Shown: positions 25,282-34,687, numbered from the stretch's first letter. The stretch is 64,000 bases of DNA from Dokdonia donghaensis DSW-1 (GCF_001653755.1 NZ_CP015125.1:432001-496000), one strand, 5' to 3'. The notes: generated by a model not told the origin, from the letters alone. A program made the numbers and translations.

Positions 25282-25578
25282 CTATGATTTATTAATGATA
25301 TCAACCAGTGCCATCTTGTCTAGTACACCAGACTGTCTCCAGACCTGTTTTCCATTTTTGTACAATATCATTGTAGGTACCCCGCGCACTTGATGCTTTG
25401 CTGCCAGCGGTTGGTTTTTATCTACATCAATCTTTACAATTTTCACACCATCTCCTAGGGTGTCTTTTACTTGTTCTAAAATAGGTCCAAGCGTTTTACA
25501 CGGCCCACACCAAGTAGCAAAAAAGTCTACTAGCACAGGTGTGTCAGAATTTATGATATCAGAAAATGAAGATTTCAT
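25282..25578 (-). CDS. trxA: Thioredoxin
   Basis: A 98-residue cytoplasmic thioredoxin with the redox-active WCGPC motif at residues 23-27 and the cis-proline stretch VRGVPTMILYKNGK. It lacks the first beta strand of the E. coli protein (the usual length is about 105 residues), a common flavobacterial form. A perfect -7 box TAACTTTG lies at 25599-25606, giving a short leader of about 16 nt. It leads a two-gene unit with the ThiE-like gene. Several other thioredoxins are expected in the genome, so the symbol reflects type rather than strict orthology. Confidence 0.93.
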   Translation of the reverse strand: MKSSFSDIINSDTPVLVDFFATWCGPCKTLGPILEQVKDTLGDGVKIVKIDVDKNQPLAAKHQVRGVPTMILYKNGKQVWRQSGVLDKMALVDIINKS

Positions 25579-25598
25579 AGCAAATGTTTTTAGTAGTA

Positions 25599-25606
25599 CA
25601 AAGTTA
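25599..25606 (-). promoter_or_regulatory. -7 box of trxA
   Basis: TAACTTTG on the minus strand, full consensus, 20 nt before the ATG. Confidence 0.65.
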
Positions 25607-25736
25607 ATCTAAGTTATTACAACCACACTTACTCACCTACTTTTACACTTATTAACAAGTAGAGGTTAAAGAGTTTTAAAAGTATGGCATACACTATTTT
25701 ATGAATGTATCTTGAGGTAAATAAAAAATAAGAATT

Positions 25737-25886
25737 ATGAGCAAGACAACACCTAACCCCGAGAAAACTAGTAAAAAAGAACAAGCTATTAATCTAGAAG
25801 CTACTCACGGTAAAGCAATAAATCATCAAGTAAAAGATAAAAAAGAGTACGTACAACCTAGAGATAACCTCAATGATAACAACTAG
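25737..25886 (+). CDS. Small charged protein (49 aa)
   Basis: A small open reading frame of 49 codons starting MSKTTPNPEKTSKKEQAI and ending DNLNDNN, lysine-rich and without a hydrophobic segment. It ends 7 nt before a perfect bidirectional terminator (25894-25930), on the opposite side of which the acs gene ends. The presence of a neat terminator and a 158-nt upstream region supports expression, but no -7 box of full consensus is seen. Function unknown; confidence that it is a real gene is moderate. Confidence 0.5.
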   Translation: MSKTTPNPEKTSKKEQAINLEATHGKAINHQVKDKKEYVQPRDNLNDNN

Positions 25887-25893
25887 AATTTAT

Positions 25894-25930
25894 AAAAAGT
25901 CCTAAGTACCATTACTTAGGACTTTTTTTT
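25894..25930. terminator. Bidirectional terminator between the 49-residue gene and acs
   Basis: Perfect 15-bp stem AAAAAGTCCTAAGTA / TACTTAGGACTTTTT with a 4-nt loop and further T residues. The acs stop codon touches its edge. Confidence 0.92.
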
Positions 25931-27839
25931 ATAGTAATGCATTATCCTTTATAGTCGCTACAACTTCTGGATTAAGCAGTGTGCTTATATCTCCTAGCTG
26001 CTCGCTCTCGCCACTTGCAACCTTACGGAGTATTCTTCTCATAATTTTACCAGACCTTGTTTTTGGCAATCCTGGTGTAAATTGAATTTTATCCAGTTTT
26101 GCAATAGGGCCTATACGTTCGGTTATAAGTTGGTTAATCTCCTTACGCACGTTATCTTGATCTCTACTCTCTCCCGTTTCTTTAAGAATTACATAACCGT
26201 ATAAAGCATTACCCTTTACATCGTGAGGAAAACCTACGATGGCACTCTCTGCAACAGCTGGGTGCTCATTTACGGCATCTTCTATAGGTGCGGTACCTAG
26301 GTTGTGCCCAGAGACAATAATAACATCATCTACACGACCAGTGATTCTATAATAACCTGTTGCATCTCTTAGGGCGCCATCACCCGTAAAATACCTGTTC
26401 TCATAGGCGGTAAAATAGGTTTCTTTATATCGCTGGTGATTACCCCATATGGTGCGTGCCATCCCTGGCCAAGGAAACTTGATAGTAAGACGTCCGTCTA
26501 CTTGATTTCCTTTAATTTCGGCGCCATTTTCATCCATAAGTGATGGTTGTATCCCTGGCAGTGGTAATGTTGCAAAAGTGGGTATCGTAGGTGTAGCATA
26601 TGGAATAGGACTTATCATAATGCCTCCAGTTTCGGTTTGCCACCAGGTGTCTGCTATTGGGATTCCTTTTTTACCTATATTTTCATCATACCAGTGCCAC
26701 GCTTCTTCATTAATAGGTTCTCCTACGGTTCCTAAAATTTTAATACTTGTTAAGTCATACTTAGTAACATTATCAAGACTCTCTTTGGCCAGCGCACGTA
26801 TGGCCGTAGGTGCTGTATAAAATTGTGTCACTTTATGTTTTTCTACAATTTGCCAGAATCTACCCCAGTCTGGATAGGTGGGTACACCCTCAAACATTAC
26901 TGTAGTTGCCCCATTTGCCAGTGGTCCATAAATGATATAGCTATGACCCGTAATCCAACCTATATCTGCCGTACACCAGTATACATCTCCTTGTCTGTAT
27001 TGAAAAACATTCTTAAACGTATATGCGCTATATACCATATATCCCGCTGTAGTGTGCACCATCCCTTTAGGCTTACCCGTAGATCCAGATGTATAAAGTA
27101 TAAAGAGAGGGTCTTCGGCATTCATAAGGACTGCCTCACAGGTTGCACTTGCTTTTTCTAGTAAGGGCTGTAACCAGTGATCACGGCCTTCTTTAATTGC
27201 TACTTCTGTATGTATTCTTTTTACAACGAGCACACTGTCTACACAAGGGGTTTTTAAAAGTGCTTCATCTACGATACCTTTTAAATCTATGGTTTTCTTA
27301 CCTCGATAAGAGCCATCACTCGTGATTACTAGCTTGCAAGAAGCGTCATTTATACGTGTACTAAGTGCTGTACTAGAAAAACCAGCAAACACTACAGAGT
27401 GTACCGCACCTATACGAGCACAGGCGAGTACGGCTATAGAGAGTTCTGGTATCATAGGTAGATATATACATACACGATCACCTTTCTCAATGCCCTGATC
27501 TTTTAACACGTTTGCAAATTTGCACACGCGCTCGTGCAGTTGTTTATAAGTAATGTGTTGTGCTTGCTCATCTCCATCATTAGGCTCAAAAATGATAGCC
27601 GTTTGATCTGCCTTAGTATACAGGTGCCTATCTATACAGTTTTCTGTGATGTTGAGTTGCGCCCCTTCAAACCACTTCACCTCTGGTTTTGTAAAATCCC
27701 ACTGCAGTACAGTATCCCACTTTTTTCTCCAGACAAAGTTCTCTTCGGCTATTTCTTCCCAAAATTTTTCTGGGGTATTTACAGACTTTCGGTAGACTTG
27801 AAAATACTCCTCGAGGCCTTTTATGTGGTAGTTACTCAT
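25929..27839 (-). CDS. acs: Acetyl-CoA synthetase
   Basis: A 636-residue acyl-adenylate enzyme that activates acetate to acetyl-CoA through acetyl-AMP. The P-loop YTSGSTGKPKGMVHT, the motif GWITGHSYIIYGPL, YTAPTAIRAL, the hinge TGDGALRD/DDVIIVSGHNL and the catalytic lysine in LPKTRSGKIMRRILRK (about residue 603) are present; the last lysine is the site of acetylation control in homologues. Length matches the family. Transcription starts in the 310-nt divergent region shared with the hybrid kinase gene. Its TAA stop touches the base of the terminator hairpin that it shares with the small convergent gene. Confidence 0.97.
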   Translation of the reverse strand: MSNYHIKGLEEYFQVYRKSVNTPEKFWEEIAEENFVWRKKWDTVLQWDFTKPEVKWFEGAQLNITENCIDRHLYTKADQTAIIFEPNDGDEQAQHITYKQLHERVCKFANVLKDQGIEKGDRVCIYLPMIPELSIAVLACARIGAVHSVVFAGFSSTALSTRINDASCKLVITSDGSYRGKKTIDLKGIVDEALLKTPCVDSVLVVKRIHTEVAIKEGRDHWLQPLLEKASATCEAVLMNAEDPLFILYTSGSTGKPKGMVHTTAGYMVYSAYTFKNVFQYRQGDVYWCTADIGWITGHSYIIYGPLANGATTVMFEGVPTYPDWGRFWQIVEKHKVTQFYTAPTAIRALAKESLDNVTKYDLTSIKILGTVGEPINEEAWHWYDENIGKKGIPIADTWWQTETGGIMISPIPYATPTIPTFATLPLPGIQPSLMDENGAEIKGNQVDGRLTIKFPWPGMARTIWGNHQRYKETYFTAYENRYFTGDGALRDATGYYRITGRVDDVIIVSGHNLGTAPIEDAVNEHPAVAESAIVGFPHDVKGNALYGYVILKETGESRDQDNVRKEINQLITERIGPIAKLDKIQFTPGLPKTRSGKIMRRILRKVASGESEQLGDISTLLNPEVVATIKDNALL

Positions 27840-28149
27840 AAGCTTTCTAATTACAGATAAAAGATAGCAAGGAATTATTTAATAGAAAAAGATATAAGTA
27901 CGCTTTCGCGAAAGCGTAATCTCTATACACACAACACTATAATGGAACAGGATTTACATCTCAATATCCTAAAGCACCCGCCAATAAATAAGTTGCTATT
28001 ATTGAAATACTTACAAAAAATTAAAAAATCTCAAATTTTATCGATAAAATGTATTATTTTCAAGATATAAATAAAAAATCAATCAATTACATCTATTCTG
28101 AGTATAAAAAATTGATAAGAGCTACTTTAACAGTCCCAAATCATATACT
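27840..28149. other. Divergent intergenic region acs / hybrid kinase
   Basis: This 310-nt AT-rich stretch holds a perfect palindrome copy (27899-27918) and, for acs, a weak -7 box TATCTTTT at 27859-27866 on the minus strand. I see no RNA gene or small open reading frame in the remainder. Confidence 0.6.
27899..27918. repeat. 20-bp palindrome, copy 12
   Basis: Perfect copy in the divergent region between acs and the hybrid kinase gene, 59 nt upstream of the acs start; not associated with a stop codon. Confidence 0.98.
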
Positions 28150-30378
28150 ATGGTAAGACAAAGCGTTTTATTTTTACTTTTTTTTTTAATCCTACAGCCA
28201 GCCGTTTCTTATAGCCAAGAAAAATTTTCTCAAGAAGATATTTTAATGCTTCAAGAAAAGGAGCTTACAAAAGATGAAATTAACTCATATCTACCTCTCA
28301 TATTAGAGCTATTTAATGAATCTAGTTATGAAAAAATCATTGAGGTTTCACCTTATCTTATAGAAAACGCACAACGTCTCGAAGAGCAAGCTCTTGCGGC
28401 TAGACTACGAAGCGCTTTAGGTAACGCCTTTATACAAGTAGACAATATACACGGAGCAGAAGAGCTATTTACAAAGAGTCTTGAGGAGCGCAGGCAAGCT
28501 AGTGACACCTTTGGAATGGTGAGTGCTTATATCAATCTGGGTAATACTTTTTTTGAGCAAGAACCGCAAAGGGCTATTGAGTATTTTGAAAAGTCACTAG
28601 AACTTAGTCAAGAGGTTGCAGACAATACGATAGCATATTTTATAGCCTATAATAACCTAGCCGAACTATATGTTACTATAAACAAGCCAGATAGAGCGCA
28701 ACCGTATCTAAACAAGGCAAAAAACCTTCTCGAGCTTCACGATTTTAATGGCAGAAAACAAAATTTTGAGAGTACCGTTTACTATGTACAAGGCGCTATA
28801 CACCTATTACAAGATAAACCACGAGAAGCTATTACTGCGATAAAAAAATCTATGGAAATAGGTGGTGAGAAGCAAGATGATAATTATAAGATTAATAACT
28901 ATAAAAATTTAATGCAGGCTTATGAATCTTTAGGGATGTACAGAGAGATTAATGAGGTGCGCAAAGTTTATGATGCTCTTGTTGAAAAACGATATGAGTC
29001 CAATAAAATTAAACAAGAAAAAAATGCTACTTCGCGTTTTAATCTCAACAAATACAAACAAGAACTTAGAGCATCTAAGTTAGAAAATGATCTAGCGGCA
29101 CAAACGGCTCAACAAAACAATTTGCTCCTTAAAACCACACTAGCTATAGGGGCTATTCTACTCATACTAATAGGCTCACTTTTATATGGTAGATCAAAAA
29201 GAAATAAGCTTTTACAAAATTTGAGAGCAAAAAACAGACAGTATCTTGAAGCAAAAAAGAGATCCCAAAAGCTAGCAAGTAGCAATACTAAATTTCTATC
29301 TACAATAAGCCACGAGTTAAGAACACCCCTGTATGGAATCATAGGTCTATCCTCTGTTTTTTTAGAAGATCCTACGCTTAAATCGCATAATGACGACCTC
29401 AAATCATTAAAATTTTCGGCAGATTATTTACTTGCTTTGGTAAATGACATACTGAGTTTAAATAAATATGGCTCTAAGGAAGGGGAGCGCCTACAGATGT
29501 CAAATTTTAGCCTAGATAGATTGATACATCACATAGGGCAAAACCTAGAATTTATTAATAAGAAGAATAACAATAGTTTTCATAGCATTATCGCTCCAGA
29601 GATTCCTAACACTTTGTATGGAGATAAAACCAAGATATCACAAGTGCTTATGAACTTAATGAGTAATGCTAGTAAATTTACAGAAGATGGCAGCATTACC
29701 ATAAAGGCAACTCTTAAAAAACAAGTAGGCAAAGTAAACAGCATACTGTTTGAAGTAAAAGATACCGGTCAAGGTATACCAGAAGAAGAACAGGCAAATA
29801 TCTTTAATGAATTTGCCCAAGCAGAAAACTTAACTACTCAAGACGGAACAGGCTTAGGGTTACCCATTGTAAATAAGATTTTAAAAATACTGGGGAGTAA
29901 ACTCTCATTAGAAAGTAGCCCTAACAAGGGTTCAAACTTTTACTTTGAAATAGATCTCGAAACCGGGAGTGAAGAACACGTAGAAGCTCCATTTGAAATC
30001 TCTGGTTATGATAAGCTTAAAGGGAAAAAAATACTGATCGTAGATGATAATAAAATCAATCAAGTAGTTACCAAAAAAGTTCTCGAGCAATATGGTATAA
30101 AAAACAATACCGCTAGTAACGGCCTAGAAGCTGTATCTATGGTACAAGAAAACACGTATGACTTTATCCTTATGGATATAAATATGCCAGTGATGAACGG
30201 TATAGATGCGAGTGTAGCCATAAGAGAATTTAATACCACAACTCCTATTATAGCATTAACTGCAACGAACTATAATAATGGATTTAATGAGCTGGGCAAA
30301 CACGGTATAAATGATAGTATATTAAAACCGTATAAGACCGAAAAGCTTCTTAACCTCCTAGTACATCACTTATCATAA
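28150..30378 (+). CDS. Hybrid sensor histidine kinase with periplasmic TPR domain
   Basis: A 742-residue hybrid kinase. A signal peptide (MVRQSVLFLLFFLILQPAVS) is followed by a periplasmic tetratricopeptide-like sensor (about 60-285, repeats such as ARLRSALGNAFIQVDNIHGAEELF and SAYINLGNTFFEQEPQRAIEYFEKSLE). A coiled coil and a transmembrane helix (about 327-347) lead to HisKA with H388 (TISHELRTP), HATPase (DTGQGIPEEEQ, GTGLGLPIVNKI) and a C-terminal receiver (KILIVDDNKINQ, acceptor D676 in LMDINMPVMNG). No DNA-binding domain is attached and no partner regulator is adjacent, so it is an orphan hybrid kinase, presumably phosphorelaying to a distant protein. Confidence 0.92.
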   Translation: MVRQSVLFLLFFLILQPAVSYSQEKFSQEDILMLQEKELTKDEINSYLPLILELFNESSYEKIIEVSPYLIENAQRLEEQALAARLRSALGNAFIQVDNIHGAEELFTKSLEERRQASDTFGMVSAYINLGNTFFEQEPQRAIEYFEKSLELSQEVADNTIAYFIAYNNLAELYVTINKPDRAQPYLNKAKNLLELHDFNGRKQNFESTVYYVQGAIHLLQDKPREAITAIKKSMEIGGEKQDDNYKINNYKNLMQAYESLGMYREINEVRKVYDALVEKRYESNKIKQEKNATSRFNLNKYKQELRASKLENDLAAQTAQQNNLLLKTTLAIGAILLILIGSLLYGRSKRNKLLQNLRAKNRQYLEAKKRSQKLASSNTKFLSTISHELRTPLYGIIGLSSVFLEDPTLKSHNDDLKSLKFSADYLLALVNDILSLNKYGSKEGERLQMSNFSLDRLIHHIGQNLEFINKKNNNSFHSIIAPEIPNTLYGDKTKISQVLMNLMSNASKFTEDGSITIKATLKKQVGKVNSILFEVKDTGQGIPEEEQANIFNEFAQAENLTTQDGTGLGLPIVNKILKILGSKLSLESSPNKGSNFYFEIDLETGSEEHVEAPFEISGYDKLKGKKILIVDDNKINQVVTKKVLEQYGIKNNTASNGLEAVSMVQENTYDFILMDINMPVMNGIDASVAIREFNTTTPIIALTATNYNNGFNELGKHGINDSILKPYKTEKLLNLLVHHLS

Positions 30379-30456
30379 AGCGGTTAAAGAACTGCGTAAA
30401 ATCTAAAACATTATAGTAAAATGTACTTAGTCTTATGATTTGCCACATTCACTAGC

Positions 30457-30512
30457 CATTTACAAATGCTTACAATCATTTACAAACGACTATAAACGTA
30501 AGTAAGCGTTTA
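30457..30512. promoter_or_regulatory. Repeats upstream of ssb
   Basis: CATTTACAAA occurs twice (30457-30466, 30477-30486), exactly 20 bp apart, so on one face of the helix; then TAAACG-N8-CGTTTA (30493-30512). Spacing fits protein binding sites. Confidence 0.45.
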
Positions 30513-30570
30513 CCTTATGTATGGAGATTGTTTTATGTTTCATATTTGCACTGTTCACAAGAACGATGAT

Positions 30571-30625
30571 TTTCTTGGGAGTGACTCAAGAAAGAATAGA
30601 AACCAATTTGGCAGGCTTAACCTGC
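30571..30625 (+). promoter_or_regulatory. Two hairpins in the ssb leader
   Basis: TTTCTTG / CAAGAAA (30571-30593) and GCAGG / CCTGC (30611-30625), the latter ending 19 nt before the ssb ATG. Possible translational control. Confidence 0.4.
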
Positions 30626-30644
30626 TCAAGAAAACTATTTTATT

Positions 30645-30983
30645 ATGAATGCATTACGCAACAAAGTACAACTTATCGGCCGTTTAGGTCAAGATCCACA
30701 AATCACAACTTTTCCAGACGGAAACAAAATTGCCAACTTCTCTATGGCTACAGATGATTCTTATAAAGACAAGAATGGGCAAAAGATAGAGCGCGCTTAC
30801 TGGCACAACATCGTAGTACGTGGTGGCCTTGTAAAAGTTGTAGAGAGCTATGTACAAAAAGGACAAGAAATTGCCATAGAAGGAAAACTTACTAACCGCT
30901 CTTGGGAAGATAAAGATGGTATAAAAAGGTACACAACAGAAATTGTGTGCAATGAGTTATTAATGCTTAGTAAGAATAACTAG
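30645..30983 (+). CDS. ssb: Short single-stranded DNA-binding protein
   Basis: A 112-residue SSB comprising only the OB fold: MNALRNKVQLIGRLGQDPQ, GNKIANFSMATDD, RAYWHNIVVRG and GKLTNRSWEDKDG. The acidic C-terminal tail (D-x-x-P-F) needed for partner binding in main replication SSBs is absent; the protein ends NELLMLSKNN. It is probably a secondary SSB, for example linked to recombination, and the main ssb should be elsewhere. It precedes recQ by about 107 nt with a large hairpin (31000-31049) between them. The leader holds several direct and inverted repeats listed separately. Confidence 0.9.
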   Translation: MNALRNKVQLIGRLGQDPQITTFPDGNKIANFSMATDDSYKDKNGQKIERAYWHNIVVRGGLVKVVESYVQKGQEIAIEGKLTNRSWEDKDGIKRYTTEIVCNELLMLSKNN

Positions 30984-30999
30984 TAGCTTATCACTTAGT

Positions 31000-31049
31000 T
31001 TACAGTCAGATATATGCGTCATCAATTTTATTTATATGTCTGGCTGTAA
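31000..31049. other. Hairpin between ssb and recQ
   Basis: Inverted repeat TTACAGTCAGATATAT / ATATGTCTGGCTGTAA (14 of 16 pairs) with an 18-nt loop. No T tract, so termination is uncertain; it may stabilise the ssb transcript. Confidence 0.6.
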
Positions 31050-31095
31050 CTTAAGTCTCCATTATAAAATAGGGGTATTAAAATCATACATTGAG

Positions 31096-31103
31096 TACCT
31101 TTG
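31096..31103 (+). promoter_or_regulatory. -7 box of recQ
   Basis: TACCTTTG, full consensus, ending 5 nt before the ATG. It decides the start at 31109 over the upstream TTG at 31091. Confidence 0.65.
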
Positions 31104-31108
31104 TCACA

Positions 31109-33214
31109 ATGACAAATTCTGCACTACCCACACAACAAGATTTACATAAATTACTCAAAACTCACTTTGGTTATGATGGTTTTAGACCTAACCAGCAAGA
31201 GATTATTGAGTCCATTTGTAATGGGCAAGATGCACTAGTCATAATGCCTACGGGTGGTGGTAAATCTATGTGTTTTCAACTGCCAGCTCTGGCGCTTGAT
31301 GGGGTTGCCCTCGTGATCTCACCGCTCATTGCTTTAATGAAAGATCAGGTAGATGCTTTGCGAGCAAATGGCATTAAGGCAGCCTATTATAACAGTACAC
31401 AACCACCAGAGGAGACGCAAAAGGTACTAGCAGACCTACAGCACAATGCGCTAGATCTTATTTATGTGGCTCCAGAAAGCTTACAACTATTAGACCCCGT
31501 ACTTTCTACAATAAAGATATCACTCATTGCCATAGATGAGGCGCACTGTATCTCATCTTGGGGACACGATTTTAGACCCGCTTACACACAACTGGGCTAT
31601 TTAAAAAGACGTTACCCAGAGACTCCACTTGTAGCACTCACGGCAACTGCAGATAGGTCTACGCAAGATGACATTGCACAACAACTTAGTATCCCACAAG
31701 CAAAAAAATACATCTCCTCTTTTGACAGACCTAACCTCTATCTAGACGTGCGTCCAGGTCAAAAAAGAAACGAGCAAATTCTTGACTTTTTAGAAGATCA
31801 CCCTTTTGAGAGTGGAATCATTTACTGTCTATCAAGAAAAAGCACAGAAAATCTCGCGGCCAAACTTAAGAGTAACGGGCACAACGCCGCCGCCTACCAC
31901 GCAGGTATGAGTGCAGAGCAACGCTCAAAAGTGCAAGAAGATTTTATAAACGATACCACACCTATAATTTGTGCAACAATTGCCTTTGGGATGGGTATTG
32001 ACAAGAGTAACGTGCGCTGGGTGATACACTATAATATGCCTAAAAATCTTGAAGGATATTATCAAGAAATAGGAAGAGCAGGCCGTGATGGTTTACCCTC
32101 ACACACCGTGCTTTTTTACAGCTATGCAGACACGATGCAGCTACGCCAGTTTATAGATGGAGCAAAAAATGCCGACTACCAGATGGCTAAGCTTGACCGT
32201 ATGCAGCAATATGCAGAGGCCCTAAGCTGTAGGCGTAAGGTTCTTATAAACTACTTTGGCGAGTTTTTATCGCAAGACTGTGGAAACTGTGACATTTGTA
32301 AAAATGCACCCGCATATTTTGACGGCACTGTACTTACTCAAAAAGTACTTTCCGGGGTGGCGCGTATGCAACAAAAGGAAGCAATGGGTACCGTGATAGA
32401 CGTTTTACGAGGTTCTCAAAACGCCCAAGTGTATGACAAAGGGTATCAGAATATAAAAACTTACGGCGCTGCAAAGGATGTCTCTTGGCGAGATCTTCAG
32501 CAGTATGTGATACAAATGATTAATCAAGGATTGTTAGAAATACGCTTTCGCGAAAGCGGAAGACTTCTCCTCACACCGCTTTCTAAAGAAGTTTTATACG
32601 ACGGTAAAAAGATACAACTCGCAAAACCTAGCAAGGCAAAAGCCGAACCGATTACTAAAGAACGTAAGCCTAAAAAACCAAAAGGCTCTCTTTTTGAAAA
32701 ACTACGAGAGCTAAGAGCCGAACTAGCTAGAGAGGCAAATGTTGCGGCTTATATTGTATTCTCAGATGCGTCTCTTAAAGATATGGAAGACCAAGAACCT
32801 GTGACTCAAAAACAGTTTTTAGACATACAAGGTGTAGGCCAGGCTAAAATGGAAAAATATGGCGCCGACTTTTTAAAACTCATCAAAGAACACCTCAAAA
32901 AATCAAAACCTAAAAGCGGTAGCAAAACGTATCTTGAGACTAAAAACCTCATCCAGCAAGGCCTCTCACTTGAAGAAATTGCAGAGACTCGCAAGCTCAC
33001 CATAGGCTCTGTGTATAATCACCTCATAAAGCTGCACGAAGAGGGAATGGAGATAGATTTTTACCAGTTCATACAGCCCGTAGAGGTCAAGCAAGTACAC
33101 GACGCCATCTTAAAAGTGGCAGATCCAGACAAGCTCAAATCTTTTTATGAATACTTCAAAGAGGAGATGCCGTACTGGAAAATAAGGCTAGCGCTATTTT
33201 TAAAGGGTAGGTAG
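31109..33214 (+). CDS. recQ: ATP-dependent DNA helicase RecQ
   Basis: A superfamily-2 helicase of 701 residues. Q-motif FGYDGFRPNQQEII, Walker A MPTGGGKSMCFQLP, DEAH (AIDEAHCISSWGHDFRP), and helicase C with YHAGMSAEQR, GMGIDKSNVR and GRAGRDG are complete. The RecQ zinc region (CRRKVLINYFGEFLSQDCGNCDIC), the winged-helix RQC, an HRDC domain (about 540-610) and a terminal helix-turn-helix (LSLEEIAETRKLTIGSVYNHL) follow. The start is the ATG at 31109, after a perfect TACCTTTG box (31096-31103) that ends 5 nt upstream; a TTG 18 nt upstream is rejected because it lies before that box. A palindrome copy (32541-32560) in the linker near RQC encodes EIRFRESG. Confidence 0.96.
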   Translation: MTNSALPTQQDLHKLLKTHFGYDGFRPNQQEIIESICNGQDALVIMPTGGGKSMCFQLPALALDGVALVISPLIALMKDQVDALRANGIKAAYYNSTQPPEETQKVLADLQHNALDLIYVAPESLQLLDPVLSTIKISLIAIDEAHCISSWGHDFRPAYTQLGYLKRRYPETPLVALTATADRSTQDDIAQQLSIPQAKKYISSFDRPNLYLDVRPGQKRNEQILDFLEDHPFESGIIYCLSRKSTENLAAKLKSNGHNAAAYHAGMSAEQRSKVQEDFINDTTPIICATIAFGMGIDKSNVRWVIHYNMPKNLEGYYQEIGRAGRDGLPSHTVLFYSYADTMQLRQFIDGAKNADYQMAKLDRMQQYAEALSCRRKVLINYFGEFLSQDCGNCDICKNAPAYFDGTVLTQKVLSGVARMQQKEAMGTVIDVLRGSQNAQVYDKGYQNIKTYGAAKDVSWRDLQQYVIQMINQGLLEIRFRESGRLLLTPLSKEVLYDGKKIQLAKPSKAKAEPITKERKPKKPKGSLFEKLRELRAELAREANVAAYIVFSDASLKDMEDQEPVTQKQFLDIQGVGQAKMEKYGADFLKLIKEHLKKSKPKSGSKTYLETKNLIQQGLSLEEIAETRKLTIGSVYNHLIKLHEEGMEIDFYQFIQPVEVKQVHDAILKVADPDKLKSFYEYFKEEMPYWKIRLALFLKGR
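32541..32560. repeat. 20-bp palindrome, copy 13, inside recQ
   Basis: 19/20 match within recQ, between helicase core and winged-helix; translated as IRFRESG, the RFRES frame. Confidence 0.97.
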
Positions 33215-33235
33215 TTTTCTTTTTTACCTATTTTT

Positions 33236-34684
33236 ATGGCTATGAAAGAATTTACGCTTTCGCGAAAAATAGGTTTTATCACAGGCCCGTTACTTTGCAT
33301 CATCATACTGGCATTACCTTTTGATATTATCAACCCAGCGATAGATAAAGTGGTTGCCATTGCCTTATGGATGATTATCTGGTGGATTACAGAAGCTGTT
33401 TCTATTTCTGTAACGGCGTTAATTCCTTTAGCACTATTTCCACTACTTGGTATAGGTACTATAAAAGAAGTTGCAAGCAACTATGCAAACCCTATTGTGT
33501 ATCTATTTTTTGGTGGATTTGTGATTGCTCTAGCACTAGAAAAAGTACAACTGCACAAGCGTATTGCGTTATCTATTCTTAAAATTACGGGCACAAAGGC
33601 AAACGGTATCATCTTAGGTTTTATGATTGCCACTGGCCTTATGAGTATGTGGATTTCAAACACGGCAAGTACTGTAGTGATGCTGCCCATAGCTGTATCT
33701 GTTATACAGCTTCTCATAGATGACGAAGATGGATTTACAAAAAACGATCGCAACTTTGCGCTTAGTATTATGCTAGGCATCGCCTTTGGCGCAAACATAG
33801 GTGGGATGGCGACCTTGATAGGCACACCACCTAACTCTGTAATGCTTGCCTTTTTAAATAAAAATTATAATGTAGATATAGGCTTTTTTCAATGGATGAA
33901 AATGGGCGTTCCCTTTTCTATCTTATTGATGACTATTACCCACTTTATGATTACCCGCGTCTTTTATCGCAACGGGCTAGGCACCATAGGGAAGTCTGCA
34001 AATATTATTCAAACCGAACTGGATAAACTAGGTCCTATCTCAAAGGGTGAGAAAGTAGTTTTAGCCATATTCCTCATTACAGCAATCTCGTGGATGTTGC
34101 GCTCGTATTTAAACAACCTGCTACCAGATATTACCCTTACAGACACAACCATTTCTGTCATTGCCGCACTACTTATGTTTATAGTACCTATTGATTATAA
34201 GAAAGGTTCTTTTCCGCTCAATTGGGAAGATACTTCGCGATTACCTTGGGGAATTCTCATTCTCTTTGGCGGTGGTCTTGCACTCGCTTCTGGACTATCG
34301 CAATCTGGTTTTATAGATATGATAGGAGATTACATCTCACAGCAAGAAGACTGGAGTATGTGGGTGGTGACTGCCGTGCTTATTTTCTTAATGCTTTTTA
34401 TGACCGAGTTAATGAGTAATGTAGCCCTCGTGACCATACTCGTACCTCTTGTGGTAGGTATTGCCATCGGGATGGATGTGCCTATGCTACAGATGGTCAT
34501 TCCCGTAACCCTTGCTTCTAGTTGTGCTTTTATGCTCCCTATGGCTACACCGCCTAATGCGATTGTATTTGCTAGTGGTCACGTACGCGTAGACCAGATG
34601 GCACGTGTGGGCGTGGTTTTAAATCTTATTTCTGTGGGCTTACTCTTTGCGCTGGCATATTATGTGATACCGGTATTGTTTTAA
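33236..34684 (+). CDS. SLC13/DASS family sodium-coupled anion (dicarboxylate) transporter
   Basis: A 482-residue integral membrane transporter with about 11-12 helices. The two DASS signature regions are present: SNTASTVVMLPIAVSV (about 142-157) and the second half MATPPNAIVFASGHV (about 440-454), the two Na+/substrate SNT-type loops. Substrates are likely C4 dicarboxylates or sulfate. It follows recQ after 21 nt on the same strand, perhaps co-transcribed by read-through. A diverged palindrome copy (33253-33272, 15 of 20) at codon 6 encodes TLSRKIG at the cytoplasmic N-terminus. Another full copy follows 3 nt beyond the stop. Confidence 0.93.
   Translation: MAMKEFTLSRKIGFITGPLLCIIILALPFDIINPAIDKVVAIALWMIIWWITEAVSISVTALIPLALFPLLGIGTIKEVASNYANPIVYLFFGGFVIALALEKVQLHKRIALSILKITGTKANGIILGFMIATGLMSMWISNTASTVVMLPIAVSVIQLLIDDEDGFTKNDRNFALSIMLGIAFGANIGGMATLIGTPPNSVMLAFLNKNYNVDIGFFQWMKMGVPFSILLMTITHFMITRVFYRNGLGTIGKSANIIQTELDKLGPISKGEKVVLAIFLITAISWMLRSYLNNLLPDITLTDTTISVIAALLMFIVPIDYKKGSFPLNWEDTSRLPWGILILFGGGLALASGLSQSGFIDMIGDYISQQEDWSMWVVTAVLIFLMLFMTELMSNVALVTILVPLVVGIAIGMDVPMLQMVIPVTLASSCAFMLPMATPPNAIVFASGHVRVDQMARVGVVLNLISVGLLFALAYYVIPVLF
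33253..33272. repeat. 20-bp palindrome, copy 14, half copy inside a gene
   Basis: 15/20 match: first 15 bases complete, last five lost. At codon 6 of the SLC13 transporter gene, translated as TLSRKI. Confidence 0.75.
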
Positions 34685-34687
34685 AAT

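Noticed and set aside
31091..31108. Upstream TTG start for recQ
   Set aside because: It lies before the -7 box TACCTTTG at 31096-31103, so transcription most likely begins after it.
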